From Candidatus Pantoea deserta (GTDB lineage Bacteria > Pseudomonadota > Gammaproteobacteria > Enterobacterales > Enterobacteriaceae), in assembly GCF_003813865.1 (NCBI RefSeq), contig NZ_RMVG01000002.1, forward strand, positions 434,001-498,000: a stretch of 64,000 nt of DNA, in the 5' to 3' direction. How positions within the stretch are numbered: the first letter of the stretch is position 1; every line of letters begins with the position of its first letter. The notes below the pieces were generated by a model. That model searched no databases, had not been told where the DNA came from, and worked only from the letters and a program-made list of their open reading frames with translations. The translations under genes and the position numbers were made by a program. This document shows, in pieces, positions 1 to 8,719 of the stretch.

Positions 1-1
1 G

Positions 2-250
2 ATTCTGGTGGTCGGGGTGAAACTGGGCTGCATTAACCATGCCATGCTCACCGCCGATGCGGTGCTGGCGCGCGGCCTGCGGCTGGCTGGCTGGATCGCC
101 AACGACATCGAGCCGCCGGGCAAGCGTCATCAGGCTTATATGGCGACGCTGAAACAGCGCATTCCCGCGCCGTTTCTCGGCGAAATTCCCTGGCTGACGG
201 AGGCGGCGCAGCAGGCGGACTGCGGCCGTTTCCTGACGCTGCCGCGCTAG
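2..250 (+). CDS. bioD: Dethiobiotin synthetase BioD, C-terminal part (5' end outside window)
   Basis: The reading frame is open from the window edge and encodes the last 82 residues of an ATP-dependent dethiobiotin synthetase, the penultimate enzyme of biotin synthesis. It makes dethiobiotin from diaminopelargonate, CO2 and ATP in the cytoplasm. The segment VVGVKLGCINHAMLT and the later AGWIAND and PGKRH blocks match my memory of the C-terminal half of enterobacterial BioD closely. The start and the P-loop lie outside the window. In E. coli bioD ends the bioBFCD operon and is followed by uvrB, as here apart from one inserted gene on the other strand. The next gene converges with it three bases after the stop. 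Confidence 0.93.
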   Translation: MLVVGVKLGCINHAMLTADAVLARGLRLAGWIANDIEPPGKRHQAYMATLKQRIPAPFLGEIPWLTEAAQQADCGRFLTLPR

Positions 251-253
251 CCG

Positions 254-976
254 TCAGCTTACCGTCAGCCATTTGTTGACGGTAACATCGTCCAGCTGGG
301 CCACGCGGCCCTGCGCCACGTTGCGGCCGCGGTGCAGCAGCAGAAAGTAATCGGCGACGCGGCGGATCAGCGAAACGCGCTGCTCCAGCAGTAAAATCGT
401 CAGGCCGTAATCCAGATTCAGGCGACGGATAAGGTTGCCCATCTCCTCTTCCAGCCAGGGCGACATGCCGTCTGTAGGTTCGTCAAGGATCAGCAGTCTG
501 GGACGCAGCACCAGCGCGCGCGCCAGCGCCAGCTGCTGCTGCTGATCGACAGGCAGCTCGCCGCTGCGCTGTAGCCGCAGCGAATAGAGCGCAGGAAAAA
601 GGTCGAACACCATCTCCGGAATCACGTGCGGCTTATCGCTCTGGCCGCTGCCCGCCAGCAGCGCGATCAGCAGGTTATCCTCCACGCTCATCTGCGAGAA
701 GATATGACGGCCTTGCGGCACATAGCCGATGCCCATGCGCGCGCGCTGTTCAGCCGGTTGCAGCAGCAGGTCGCGCGGCGGGGAGCCATCTTCCTGCCAG
801 GTCATGGAGCCGCTGTTAATCGGCAGGCGACCCATTATGCAGTTTACCAGCGTGGTTTTGCCCATCCCAGGACGGCCCAGCACGCCCGTGCAGGTGCCGG
901 GCGGCAGGTCAAGATCCACATCCCACAGAATATGGTTCTGACCGTAGAACTGATTCACCGAACGTAAACTCAGCAT
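254..976 (-). CDS. Orphan UrtE-like ABC transporter ATPase with altered signature motif
   Basis: A 240-residue ATP-binding cassette protein of the branched-chain amino acid/urea (LivF/UrtE) type. The start at 976 is chosen because AGGAG lies just upstream and MLSLRSVNQFYG is the usual N-terminal strand; the frame stays open further up without a good site. Seen: Walker A GRPGMGKTT near residue 36, the UrtE-like block GIGYVPQGRHIF, Walker B LLILDEPTDG and the switch region LLLEQR. The C-loop, normally LSGGQQQ, reads LPVDQQQQ, so both glycines and the serine that contact the partner ATP are gone. No permease or binding-protein gene is next to it. Either it works with distant partners, or it is a decaying remnant of a urt operon, or it has a non-transport role. 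The family is clear; the substrate is not. Confidence 0.75.
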   Translation of the reverse strand: MLSLRSVNQFYGQNHILWDVDLDLPPGTCTGVLGRPGMGKTTLVNCIMGRLPINSGSMTWQEDGSPPRDLLLQPAEQRARMGIGYVPQGRHIFSQMSVEDNLLIALLAGSGQSDKPHVIPEMVFDLFPALYSLRLQRSGELPVDQQQQLALARALVLRPRLLILDEPTDGMSPWLEEEMGNLIRRLNLDYGLTILLLEQRVSLIRRVADYFLLLHRGRNVAQGRVAQLDDVTVNKWLTVS

Positions 977-1411
977 CTGACTCTCCTCTTCCAGATTTTG
1001 CCTGAATGCTTCCGCTCTTTGACGTCTGGCAAACAAGTCTTCAACGGTGGCGTTATCGCAAATGTCGTCCTGTAAACGGCTTCCAGGATAAACCTGCAAT
1101 TCCTGGGCCAGATCCAGATTAGGCTTCTGCGCAGGGCAAAAGGGCGGAAAAAACCCATTATTGATGAAAATTGCTTAACAATTGCTGGAAGTAATCAGGC
1201 AGCTGCACTTTCACGGTGCCAGTGACTTGACGTTTATGGTGCAAGCGTGCTGCAACAAGGCAGCCCGTTGAATTATGTCTGGTCTTAAAAGCCGGGAGGG
1301 CTGGACGAAAATCCAGCGCTGCGCTGAAAAAGCATAGCTAACGGCAGCGTTTCTGACAGGAATTTAAGCGGAAAAAAAAATTTTTCTCGCGGATGGCTTA
1401 ACGGTAAAAAA

Positions 1412-1469
1412 TTATGCACAGCCGATGGTGAAAGGGCTGCCTGTAGTTATCCACTATTCCTGTGGATAA
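1412..1469. promoter_or_regulatory. Cluster of DnaA-box-like nonamers
   Basis: TTATGCACA at 1412-1420 and the reverse-strand TTATCCACA at 1461-1469 fit the DnaA consensus TTATNCACA perfectly. TTATCCACT at 1447-1455 has one mismatch, and the reverse-strand TTATCCCCA at 1670-1678, outside the cluster, has one. DnaA binding upstream of E. coli uvrB has been reported as I recall, so a conserved regulatory role is plausible; binding is inferred. Confidence 0.5.
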
Positions 1470-1759
1470 CCTTGTGCATTAGACAATGAAAACAGAGCGC
1501 AAGCGAGGAAATACGCGGCCTGGTTACATAATGCTGAGAAACTGGGCTTTTTACATATTTTCTTTATAAACAGCGAGTTAATAAAAAACAAGCCTGAGAT
1601 TTTTCCGCTGCGTCATCAAGCTGAAATTTCATGACGTTCTCTTGACAAATGTTATTAGTCCGCTTCGGCTGGGGATAACCTTGCGCAACAGCGAAAATGT
1701 TGTCACCTCGTTATTGCGTCTTAAGCAGAGTGTTGCGTCATCCCTTCACTCTGCCGCGT

Positions 1760-1779
1760 TACTGGTGATTTATCCAGTA
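1760..1779 (+). promoter_or_regulatory. LexA operator of uvrB
   Basis: The sequence TACTGGTGATTTATCCAGTA contains CTG, ten bases, CAG, the LexA box pattern. It ends in TTATCCAGTA exactly as I remember the E. coli uvrB box. It lies about 80 bp before the uvrB start and just upstream of the -35 element, so SOS induction of uvrB is expected. Confidence 0.88.
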
Positions 1780-1786
1780 TTAATTT

Positions 1787-1815
1787 CTGGCAAAATCGCC
1801 ACGGCAGAGTAAAAT
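1787..1815 (+). promoter_or_regulatory. uvrB sigma-70 promoter
   Basis: CTGGCA and TAAAAT are separated by 17 bp. The E. coli uvrB promoter that I recall has TTGGCA, 17 bp and TAAAAT in the same place relative to the LexA box. The predicted start of transcription is near 1822, about 36 nt before the ATG. Confidence 0.75.
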
Positions 1816-1857
1816 GACTCGGCTAGCCGCCGTATTCTTCAGCAGGAACCGCATGTC

Positions 1858-3879
1858 ATGAGTAAAGTCTTTAAACTAAATTCCGCCTTTAAGCCCTCCG
1901 GCGACCAGCCAGAGGCGATTCGTCGTCTCGAAGAGGGGCTTGAAGATGGTCTCGCCCATCAGACGCTGCTCGGCGTAACCGGCTCCGGCAAGACCTTTAC
2001 CGTCGCCAACGTGATCGCTGACCTGAACCGGCCGGCGATGGTGCTGGCGCCTAACAAGACCCTGGCGGCGCAGCTGTACGGCGAGATGAAAGAGTTTTTT
2101 CCCGATAATGCGGTGGAATTTTTCGTCTCCTATTACGACTACTATCAGCCCGAAGCCTATGTTCCCAGCTCCGACACCTTTATCGAAAAAGACGCCTCGG
2201 TAAACGAACATATCGAGCAGATGCGTCTGTCGGCGACCAAAGCGCTGCTGGAGCGGCGCGACGTCATCGTAGTGGCCTCGGTTTCGGCCATATACGGTCT
2301 GGGCGATCCCGACCTCTACCTGAAAATGATGCTGCACCTGACGCGCGGAATGATTATCGACCAGCGCAGCATTTTGCGTCGCCTGGCGGAGTTGCAGTAT
2401 GCCCGCAACGACCAGGCGTTCCAGCGCGGTACCTTCCGCGTGCGGGGCGAGGTTATCGATATTTTCCCGGCAGAGTCGGAAGACATTGCGCTGCGTGTGG
2501 AACTCTTTGACGAAGAGGTGGAACGGCTGTCGCTGTTCGATCCGCTCACCGGGCAGATTGTGTCCACCATCCCGCGCTTTACCATCTATCCGAAAACGCA
2601 CTATGTTACGCCGCGCGAACGCATCTTGCAGGCGATGGAAGAGATCAAAGACGAGCTGGCGGATCGCCGCAAGGTGCTGCTGGAAAATAACAAGCTGCTG
2701 GAAGAGCAGCGCCTGACGCAGCGCACGCAGTTCGATCTGGAAATGATGAACGAGCTGGGCTACTGCTCTGGTATCGAAAACTACTCGCGCTATCTCTCCG
2801 GGCGCGGGCCAGGTATGCCGCCGCCGACGCTGTTTGACTATCTGCCTGCCGACGGCTTGCTGATCGTCGACGAGTCTCACGTCACTATTCCGCAAATCGG
2901 CGGCATGTATAAAGGGGACCGCGCGCGTAAAGAGACGCTGGTGGAGTATGGTTTTCGTCTGCCTTCGGCGCTGGATAACCGACCGCTCAGGTTTGAAGAG
3001 TTTGAGGCGCTGGCGCCCCAGACCATCTACGTTTCCGCCACGCCGGGCAATTATGAACTGGAAAAATCGGGCGGCGAGGTGATCGATCAGGTGGTGCGTC
3101 CCACCGGCCTGCTCGATCCGCTGCTGGAGGTGCGTCCGGTGGCGACGCAGGTCGACGATCTGCTGTCGGAGATCCGCAAGCGCGTCGCCATTAACGAGCG
3201 CGTGCTGGTCACCACTCTGACCAAGCGCATGGCGGAAGATCTCACCGAATACCTGGAAGAGCACGGTGAAAAGGTGCGCTATCTGCACTCCGACATCGAT
3301 ACCGTCGAGCGTATGGAGATCATTCGCGATCTGCGCCTCGGCGAGTTTGACGTGCTGGTGGGGATCAACCTGCTGCGTGAGGGGCTGGATATGCCGGAGG
3401 TGTCGCTGGTGGCGATCCTTGATGCCGACAAAGAGGGCTTCCTGCGCTCTGAACGCTCGCTGATCCAGACCATTGGACGTGCCGCGCGTAACGTTAACGG
3501 CAAGGCGATCCTCTACGCGGACAAGATCACTAACTCGATGGCGCGCGCTATTGAGGAGACTGAGCGTCGTCGCGAGAAGCAGCAGAAGTACAACGAAGAG
3601 AACGGCATTGTGCCGCAGGGGCTCAACAAAAAAATCACCGACATCCTGGAACTGGGACAGAACGTGGTCAAAACGCGCGGCAAAGCCAAAAACAGCAGCC
3701 GCAGCGCGGCCGAGGCGGAAGCCAGCTATATGGCGCTCAGTCCGCAGGCGCTACAGAAGAAAATTCACGAGCTGGAAACTCAGATGCAGCAGCACGCGCA
3801 GAATCTGGAGTTCGAAGAGGCGGCAAACGTGCGCGACCAGCTGCATCAGCTGCGCGAACTCTTTATCGCCGCCTCATAG
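1858..3879 (+). CDS. uvrB: Excinuclease ABC subunit B (UvrB)
   Basis: UvrB, 673 residues like the E. coli protein, is the damage-verifying helicase-like subunit of nucleotide excision repair. It is loaded by UvrA and recruits UvrC for incision. Visible are Walker A GVTGSGKT (residues 39-46), the beta-hairpin block [10 protein letters not shown] (about 92-101) that clamps DNA, the DESH box, the helicase block QTIGRAARN, and a C-terminal UVR motif ([12 protein letters not shown]) for UvrC contact. The ATG at 1858 gives the normal [11 protein letters not shown] terminus. LexA control is predicted from the operator upstream. The gene converges with ybhK with four bases between them. Confidence 0.98.
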   Translation: MSKVFKLNSAFKPSGDQPEAIRRLEEGLEDGLAHQTLLGVTGSGKTFTVANVIADLNRPAMVLAPNKTLAAQLYGEMKEFFPDNAVEFFVSYYDYYQPEAYVPSSDTFIEKDASVNEHIEQMRLSATKALLERRDVIVVASVSAIYGLGDPDLYLKMMLHLTRGMIIDQRSILRRLAELQYARNDQAFQRGTFRVRGEVIDIFPAESEDIALRVELFDEEVERLSLFDPLTGQIVSTIPRFTIYPKTHYVTPRERILQAMEEIKDELADRRKVLLENNKLLEEQRLTQRTQFDLEMMNELGYCSGIENYSRYLSGRGPGMPPPTLFDYLPADGLLIVDESHVTIPQIGGMYKGDRARKETLVEYGFRLPSALDNRPLRFEEFEALAPQTIYVSATPGNYELEKSGGEVIDQVVRPTGLLDPLLEVRPVATQVDDLLSEIRKRVAINERVLVTTLTKRMAEDLTEYLEEHGEKVRYLHSDIDTVERMEIIRDLRLGEFDVLVGINLLREGLDMPEVSLVAILDADKEGFLRSERSLIQTIGRAARNVNGKAILYADKITNSMARAIEETERRREKQQKYNEENGIVPQGLNKKITDILELGQNVVKTRGKAKNSSRSAAEAEASYMALSPQALQKKIHELETQMQQHAQNLEFEEAANVRDQLHQLRELFIAAS

Positions 3880-3883
3880 CGGC

Positions 3884-4789
3884 TTAGCTAAAGCGCTGAA
3901 TAGCGTGCTCCAGCGCCACGCGCAGCAGCTGGCGGTCGTGACGATAGGGAATATCGGCGGCCTCCAGCGGTTCGCGTACGATAAGGCGATTCTCCACCCC
4001 CGACGTATCGGCCGCCGGGCTGATCACTACCGCGTCAATGACCCGCTTGCCGATATATTTCTCCATCATGGCCAGCTTATCGGCGACCGTCAGGCTGGCG
4101 GCGGCCGGGCTGAGTTCGCGGCCCAGATTGCCAATAAAAACCATGGTGGCCGGCGTGCGGCGCAGCGCGCGCGCCATCTCTTCCATCAGCAGGATCGGCA
4201 TCAGGCTGGTGTAAAAACTGCCGGGTCCGATCAGAATCAGATCCGCTTCGGCGATGGCGTCCAGCGCTTCGCGCGTCGGCGCGACGTTCGGATGCAGCAT
4301 CAGCTCCTGCGGCGGCTGTTTCATGGCGTCGATGTCGGTTTCGCCATAAACCATATTGCCTTCGCTGTCTAACGCCACCAGATCCACCGGCTGCTCTGAC
4401 ATGGGGATCAGAAACGCGTCTACCTTAAGCAGATTGCGAATAATGTTGATCGCTTCCAGCGGGCGTACGCTCAGATGATCCAGCGCCTTAAGCATCAGAT
4501 TGCCCAGGTTATGCCCGGCCAGTTCGCCGTTGCCGGCAAAGCGGTATTCAAACATCGCCGAGGCTACGCTGGGTTCGGTAATCAGCTGATTAATACAGTT
4601 ACGCATATCGCCCCAGGCGATGCCGCCTTCCGAGCGGCGAATACGTCCTGTCGAGCCGCCGTTGTCGGTGGTGGTGACAATGCCGGTCAGGCGTGAACCC
4701 AGCGGCGAAAGTGCCGACATCACGCGTCCCAGGCCATGTCCGCCGCCCAGCGCCACTACGCGATCGAGGTCTGACAAAGTTCGGTTCAT
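3884..4789 (-). CDS. ybhK: YvcK-family protein YbhK (gluconeogenesis factor type)
   Basis: A 301-residue cytoplasmic protein of the YvcK/CofD-like family, nearly full-length identical in plan to E. coli YbhK (302). The nucleotide-binding N-terminus [17 protein letters not shown], the block [14 protein letters not shown] and [13 protein letters not shown] are diagnostic. Family members bind nucleotide sugars or resemble the 2-phospho-L-lactate transferase fold; in Bacillus YvcK is needed for growth on gluconeogenic carbon. The E. coli role is not settled, so the function here is open. It is transcribed divergently from the moa operon and shares its 302-bp upstream region. The ATG is preceded by AGAGGAAAT. 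Confidence 0.9.
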   Translation of the reverse strand: MNRTLSDLDRVVALGGGHGLGRVMSALSPLGSRLTGIVTTTDNGGSTGRIRRSEGGIAWGDMRNCINQLITEPSVASAMFEYRFAGNGELAGHNLGNLMLKALDHLSVRPLEAINIIRNLLKVDAFLIPMSEQPVDLVALDSEGNMVYGETDIDAMKQPPQELMLHPNVAPTREALDAIAEADLILIGPGSFYTSLMPILLMEEMARALRRTPATMVFIGNLGRELSPAAASLTVADKLAMMEKYIGKRVIDAVVISPAADTSGVENRLIVREPLEAADIPYRHDRQLLRVALEHAIQRFS

Positions 4790-4879
4790 ATTTCCTCTTT
4801 ACACCCGCTGTTATCTTGCCGTACCGGCAGGGGTTTCAGCGGCTATGTTAACCGTACTGCCGCGAAAATGCGGCGAAAA

Positions 4880-4907
4880 ATCGTTATATATCAAGATATA
4901 TAGCGTA
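4880..4907. promoter_or_regulatory. ModE-type molybdate operator upstream of moaA
   Basis: CGTTATATA (4882-4890) and TATATAGCG (4897-4905) form an inverted repeat with a 6-bp centre, matching the ModE consensus of two TATATA arms with outer CG(N)T. In E. coli ModE-molybdate activates the moa operon, so activation of moaA is expected. No strong -35 element is seen downstream, which suits an activator-dependent promoter. Confidence 0.7.
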
Positions 4908-4974
4908 ATTATTTGATGATGGTTTAGCAAAATCGCGCTACCATTTATCCACCATGTCGCCCGTGTTGGGCCAC

Positions 4975-5080
4975 ATACACTCAAAGCCTGAATGCCTAAG
5001 TCAACAGATAGGGGATTCAGGCCGCAGCCAGCGCGCTGCCAGGGTGCAGAAAGAAATGCCTGCATCTCCCGTACTTGGAA
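4975..5080 (+). ncRNA. Probable molybdenum-cofactor (Moco) riboswitch in the moaA leader
   Basis: The leader directly before moaA is highly structured. GCCTGAAT (4986-4993) pairs perfectly with ATTCAGGC (5015-5022). GCAGC and GCTGC form the next hairpin (about 5024-5039), and TGCAG with CTGCA form a third around AAGAAATG, followed by the GCATCTCCC segment. The position and these segments fit the Moco RNA motif known upstream of moaA in enterobacteria, as far as I can recall its consensus. It would act close to the moaA ribosome site (AAGG at 5081). A covariance search for the Moco RNA family would settle it. Confidence 0.7.
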
Positions 5081-5091
5081 AAGGTGTTCTG

Positions 5092-6078
5092 GTGTCACAA
5101 TTTACTGATGCATTTGCACGTCGGTTTTATTACCTGCGTCTGTCTGTAACGGATGTCTGTAACTTCCGTTGTACCTATTGCCTGCCCGACGGCTATAAAC
5201 CTCAGGGCGTGCGCAACAAAAGTTTCCTTTCGCTCGACGAGATTCGACGCGTTACGCGCGCTTTCGCCGCCGCAGGCACTGAAAAAGTGCGCCTGACCGG
5301 CGGAGAGCCGTCGCTGCGCCGCGACTTTACCGACATTATTGCCGCCGTGCGTGAGAACCGCGCGATTCGCCAGATTGCCGTTACCACTAACGGCTATCGG
5401 CTGGCGCGCGACGTCGCCGCCTGGCGCGAAGCCGGTCTTACCGCGCTGAACGTCAGCGTAGACAGTCTTGATGCGCGCCAGTTCCACGCCATCACCGGAC
5501 AGGACAAGTTCCACCAGGTTATGGCGGGCATCGACGCGGCCTTTGACGCTGGCTTCCAGCAGGTCAAAGTCAACAGCGTGTTGATGCGCGACCTCAATAG
5601 CCGCAGCCTGCAAACCTTCCTGGACTGGATCCGCACGCGTCCTATTCAGCTACGATTTATCGAGCTGATGGAAACGGGCGAGGGCGGGACGCTGTTTCGC
5701 CAGCAGCACGTCTCCGGCGCGGTCATTCGCGACCAGCTGGTGGCGCAGGGCTGGCAGCGTCGCGAGCGCGGCCGCAGCGACGGTCCGGCGCAGGTCTTCT
5801 ACCATCCTGACTATGTCGGCGAGATCGGCCTGATTATGCCCTATTCGCGTGACTTCTGCGCCAGCTGCAACCGTCTGCGCGTCTCGGCGCACGGTAATTT
5901 GCATCTTTGCCTGTTTGGCGACAGCGGCGTGCCGCTGCGCGATCTGCTGGTTTCCGACAGTCAGCAGGCGGAGTTGCAGGCGCGCATCGCCCACAGCCTC
6001 GGCGAGAAGAAGCAAACGCACTTTCTGCATCAGGGCAATACCGGTATTACGCAGAACCTTTCCTTCATTGGCGGTTAA
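5092..6078 (+). CDS. moaA: GTP 3',8-cyclase MoaA
   Basis: MoaA, 328 residues, is a radical-SAM enzyme that with MoaC turns GTP into cyclic pyranopterin monophosphate, the first step of molybdopterin synthesis. The SAM-cluster cysteines are C23, C27 and C30 in [10 protein letters not shown]; the second cluster uses C256, C259 and C273. The protein ends in the functional GG. The GTG start at 5092 is preferred because it gives [14 protein letters not shown], aligned with E. coli MoaA, and has AAGG seven bases upstream. The frame is open further up (ATGs at 4954 and 5056), but that part is the riboswitch leader. First gene of moaABCDE. Confidence 0.95.
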   Translation: MSQFTDAFARRFYYLRLSVTDVCNFRCTYCLPDGYKPQGVRNKSFLSLDEIRRVTRAFAAAGTEKVRLTGGEPSLRRDFTDIIAAVRENRAIRQIAVTTNGYRLARDVAAWREAGLTALNVSVDSLDARQFHAITGQDKFHQVMAGIDAAFDAGFQQVKVNSVLMRDLNSRSLQTFLDWIRTRPIQLRFIELMETGEGGTLFRQQHVSGAVIRDQLVAQGWQRRERGRSDGPAQVFYHPDYVGEIGLIMPYSRDFCASCNRLRVSAHGNLHLCLFGDSGVPLRDLLVSDSQQAELQARIAHSLGEKKQTHFLHQGNTGITQNLSFIGG

Positions 6079-6093
6079 TCTCAGGAGCGAGTA

Positions 6094-6609
6094 ATGGGCA
6101 AATCTACGGGTGAATTTATTCCGGTCAACCTGGCGGTGCTGACCGTTTCCGATCGGCGCGACGCCAGCAACGATACCTCCGGCGACTACCTGCGCGCGGC
6201 GGCGCGCGAAGCCGGGCATGTGGTGGTCGATCACGCGATCGTCGGTGAAGACCGCTACCGTATTCGCGCCATCGTGTCGCGCTGGATCGCCAGCCAGGAT
6301 GTACAGGTGGTGGTGGTGAACGGCGGCACCGGCTTTAATGCCAAAAACAACACGCCTGAAGCGCTACAGCCGCTGTTCGATCGCGAGATCGCCGGGTTCG
6401 GCGAACTGTTTCGCATGTTCTCGTATGAGGACATTGGCGGATCGACGCTTCAGTCGCGCGCCGTGGCCGGTATGGCAAACGGCACCCTGATCTTCGTCGT
6501 GCCGGGTTCCACCAGCGCCTGCGAGAGCGCCTGGGAGCGCATTATTGCCGACCAGATTGACGCCCGTACCGCTCCCTGTAATTTCGTTTCACACTTAAAG
6601 AAGCTGTAA
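6094..6609 (+). CDS. moaB: Molybdenum cofactor biosynthesis protein MoaB
   Basis: MoaB, 171 residues, has the MogA/MoaB fold that in paralogues adenylylates molybdopterin. Its exact need in E. coli is not settled because MogA covers the step. The TVSDRRD motif near the N-terminus, the NGGTG loop and the block TLQSRAVAG are present. The substrate loop reads FNAKNNTPEAL, unlike the E. coli form that I recall, a modest divergence. AGGAG lies nine bases before the ATG, and the gene follows moaA by 15 bp in the same operon. Confidence 0.93.
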   Translation: MGKSTGEFIPVNLAVLTVSDRRDASNDTSGDYLRAAAREAGHVVVDHAIVGEDRYRIRAIVSRWIASQDVQVVVVNGGTGFNAKNNTPEALQPLFDREIAGFGELFRMFSYEDIGGSTLQSRAVAGMANGTLIFVVPGSTSACESAWERIIADQIDARTAPCNFVSHLKKL

Positions 6610-6612
6610 GCC

Positions 6613-7095
6613 ATGCAACTGACCCACATTAACGCCGCAGGCGAAGCCCATATGGTTGACGTCTCGGCCAAAGCGGAAACGACCCGTGAAGCGCGCGCCG
6701 AAGCGCTGGTGCTGATGAACGCCGAGACGCTCCAGATGATCGTTGACGGCAGCCATCATAAAGGCGATGTCTTCGCCACCGCGCGTATTGCCGGTATTCA
6801 GGCCGCCAAGCGCACCTGGGAGCTGATCCCGCTGTGTCATCCGCTAATGCTGAGCAAAGTCGAAGTCAACCTTGTCGCCGAGCCGGAGCATCAGCGCGTG
6901 CGTATCACCTCGCTGTGTCGCCTGAGCGGCAAAACCGGCGTGGAAATGGAAGCCCTGACCGCCGCCTCTGTGGCCGCGCTTACTATCTACGACATGTGCA
7001 AAGCGGTACAGAAAGACATCGTCATTGACCAGCTGAGGCTGCTGAGCAAAAGCGGCGGCAAATCCGGCGATTTTCAGGCGGTGGCCCATGATTAA
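6613..7095 (+). CDS. moaC: Cyclic pyranopterin monophosphate synthase MoaC
   Basis: MoaC, 160 residues (161 in E. coli), converts the MoaA product 3',8-cH2GTP into cyclic pyranopterin monophosphate and works as a hexamer in the cytoplasm. Typical segments are [14 protein letters not shown] at the N-terminus, IPLCHPL with the conserved Cys-His, and GVEMEALTA with catalytic-region acids. It starts three bases after the moaB stop and its 3' end overlaps moaD by eight bases, pointing to translational coupling. Confidence 0.96.
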   Translation: MQLTHINAAGEAHMVDVSAKAETTREARAEALVLMNAETLQMIVDGSHHKGDVFATARIAGIQAAKRTWELIPLCHPLMLSKVEVNLVAEPEHQRVRITSLCRLSGKTGVEMEALTAASVAALTIYDMCKAVQKDIVIDQLRLLSKSGGKSGDFQAVAHD

Positions 7096-7333
7096 CGTGC
7101 TGTTTTTCGCGCAGGTGCGCGAGCTGGTCGGCACTGGCGCGCTGCAAGTCGCCGATGAATTTAGCGATGTGGCGGCGCTGCGCGGCGCGCTGGCGCAAAA
7201 AGGCGACCGCTGGGCGCTGGCCCTCGATTCCGGCAAGCTGCTGGCGGCGGTTAATCAGACGCTGGTGCCGCTGTCGCATCCGCTGAAAGCGGGCGACGAG
7301 GTGGCATTCTTCCCACCAGTGACGGGAGGCTAA
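7088..7333 (+). CDS. moaD: Molybdopterin synthase small subunit MoaD
   Basis: MoaD, 81 residues, is the ubiquitin-like sulfur carrier of molybdopterin synthase. The C-terminus is PPVTGG; the final Gly-Gly is adenylylated by MoeB and then carries the thiocarboxylate that MoaE uses. The short hydrophobic N-terminus [12 protein letters not shown] is typical. The start overlaps the end of moaC and the stop is one base before moaE, so the synthase subunits are tightly coupled. Confidence 0.95.
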   Translation: MINVLFFAQVRELVGTGALQVADEFSDVAALRGALAQKGDRWALALDSGKLLAAVNQTLVPLSHPLKAGDEVAFFPPVTGG

Positions 7334-7334
7334 G

Positions 7335-7787
7335 ATGGCAACGCAGATCCGCGTCGGCGCAGCGCCTTTCAGCATGGCCGACGAATACGCCTGGCTCTCT
7401 ACCTCCGACGCAGACGGCGCGGTGGTGACTTTTACCGGCAAGGTGCGCAATCACAACCTGGGCGACAGCGTGGCTGCGCTGACGCTGGAGCACTATCCGG
7501 GCATGACGGAAAAAGCGTTGCGGGAAATTGTCGACGAGGCGCGCAGCCGCTGGCCGTTGCAGCGCGTGAGCGTGATCCATCGTATCGGCGAACTCTTTCC
7601 CGGCGATGAGATCGTATTCGTTGGCGTGACCAGCGCGCACCGCAGCAGCGCCTTTGCCGCTGCGGAATTTATCATGGACTATCTTAAAACCCGCGCGCCT
7701 TTCTGGAAGCGCGAAGCCACCGAACAGGGCGACCGCTGGGTTGACGCCCGCGACAGCGACCAGCAGGCCGCGCAGCGCTGGGATTAA
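7335..7787 (+). CDS. moaE: Molybdopterin synthase catalytic subunit MoaE
   Basis: MoaE, 150 residues as in E. coli, inserts two sulfurs from MoaD thiocarboxylate into cyclic pyranopterin monophosphate to form molybdopterin. Family blocks seen are GAVVTFTGKVRNHN, LEHYPGMTEKAL and the catalytic-lysine region KTRAPFWKRE. It ends the moa operon; the stop codon overlaps the convergent lipoprotein gene by four bases, so no room remains for a conventional terminator between them. Confidence 0.96.
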   Translation: MATQIRVGAAPFSMADEYAWLSTSDADGAVVTFTGKVRNHNLGDSVAALTLEHYPGMTEKALREIVDEARSRWPLQRVSVIHRIGELFPGDEIVFVGVTSAHRSSAFAAAEFIMDYLKTRAPFWKREATEQGDRWVDARDSDQQAAQRWD

Positions 7788-8569
7788 GGCTTGCTGAGCT
7801 GCTCCGCTGGACCAAAACTGGTCTGGCCGTGACGGTGCTCGCCGCCGCCTGAGACGCGTTTTAGCTGGATTACCTCGCCGCGCTGCCACGCATTTGCGCC
7901 CGGCAAGACCGGCTGCGCGACAATATCGGCGCGCGATGCCCGTATCTTACGGCTGTCAACGTCAAAGCGTTTGTCGCGGTCGGCCAGCAGACGGTTATCC
8001 AGCTGGCCGTCGGCGGTAAAGCCCATCATCAGCGCCGGAATGCCCGTCGGCAGCGTTTTGTCGCGATCGGTATGCCAGGTGTGCCAGGTTTTTCCGTAGG
8101 TATTGGCGATGCGCGCCATAAGCGCGTGATCCGCCGCCTGCGGCAGGCCCGGCGCTATCAGCGTGCCGGATTTCACCTCATAGTCGTGGCTGTGCCACAG
8201 CTTCTTCTCTTCCGGCGGCAGGGTCTGATAGAGCCGCGCGCTGATAATGTATTCAACTCCCATCAGGCGCGCGTCTTTGGTGTTGCCGTCGTATATCACC
8301 GCCTGCATCACATCGTCGTTAAGCACCGTGACGTAGTGATGCGCCTCCATCTGGCCGTTTCGGTCGCCGTTGTAAAAGTGGAAGCCGTCCAGATAGGTAT
8401 TGATGGCGTCAATGGGCGGACGCGACTGCAACAGATCCGCGCCTGCCCCCAGGGTTTTCATTTTCGTTGAGACAGGCGCGCCGGGCGAAGCGACCTGTGC
8501 AGGCGTATTATTCGCGCCGCATCCGCTGAGCAGCAGCGCGACGGCGGCGCCGATCCAGAGTTTTTGCAT
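7784..8569 (-). CDS. OBAP-like (DUF1264) lipoprotein
   Basis: A 261-residue predicted lipoprotein: a short hydrophobic signal ends in the lipobox LLSGC with the acceptor Cys at residue 17. The body, with FHFYNGDRNGQMEAHHYV, LMGVEYIIS and WHSHDYEVKSG, resembles the OBAP/DUF1264 family first named from plant oil-body-associated proteins. The bacterial role is unknown to me. The ATG at 8569 is preferred over the adjacent GTG at 8572 because AAAGGAAA is then better spaced. It is convergent with moaE and divergent from the next lipoprotein gene. Confidence 0.7.
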   Translation of the reverse strand: MQKLWIGAAVALLLSGCGANNTPAQVASPGAPVSTKMKTLGAGADLLQSRPPIDAINTYLDGFHFYNGDRNGQMEAHHYVTVLNDDVMQAVIYDGNTKDARLMGVEYIISARLYQTLPPEEKKLWHSHDYEVKSGTLIAPGLPQAADHALMARIANTYGKTWHTWHTDRDKTLPTGIPALMMGFTADGQLDNRLLADRDKRFDVDSRKIRASRADIVAQPVLPGANAWQRGEVIQLKRVSGGGEHRHGQTSFGPAEQLSKP

Positions 8570-8719
8570 CACAATTTCCTTTTATGCGAGAAAATCTGAG
8601 CCTGGCTGAGAACCTGCGATACGCAAGCGCGACGGCTGGCAAAGGAATTTACACCCTGTCTGATGGCGCGCCCGCGCTTCGGTGCTAAGGTAAGGTTTTG
8701 TTTTCACGCAAGGACAGGT

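Larger units (their letters stand above)
977..1857. other. Long intergenic region upstream of uvrB
   Basis: This 881-bp stretch shows no convincing gene; the open frames in it lack ribosome sites and family resemblance. It holds a run of nine A followed by five T (1372-1385), likely intrinsically bent, then a group of DnaA-box-like nonamers, and at its right end the conserved uvrB promoter with its LexA operator. The left part (977-1370) contains the presumed promoter of the UrtE-like ATPase, but I could not pick out a clear one. Confidence 0.6.

Noticed and set aside
1642-1678. TTGACA upstream of uvrB as a second promoter
   Set aside because: No -10-like hexamer occurs at 16-18 bp; the nearest candidate, GATAAC, is 25 bp away.
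1876-3288. A 470-codon open frame on the minus strand inside uvrB
   Set aside because: It is an antisense shadow of the GC-rich uvrB codons, without ribosome site or family resemblance. The same applies to other long antisense frames, for example 19813-20877 inside rhlE and 37081-38196 inside bglX.
4954-5091. N-terminal extension of MoaA from the ATG at 4954
   Set aside because: The segment is the structured leader and has no match to MoaA; the GTG at 5092 gives the conserved terminus.
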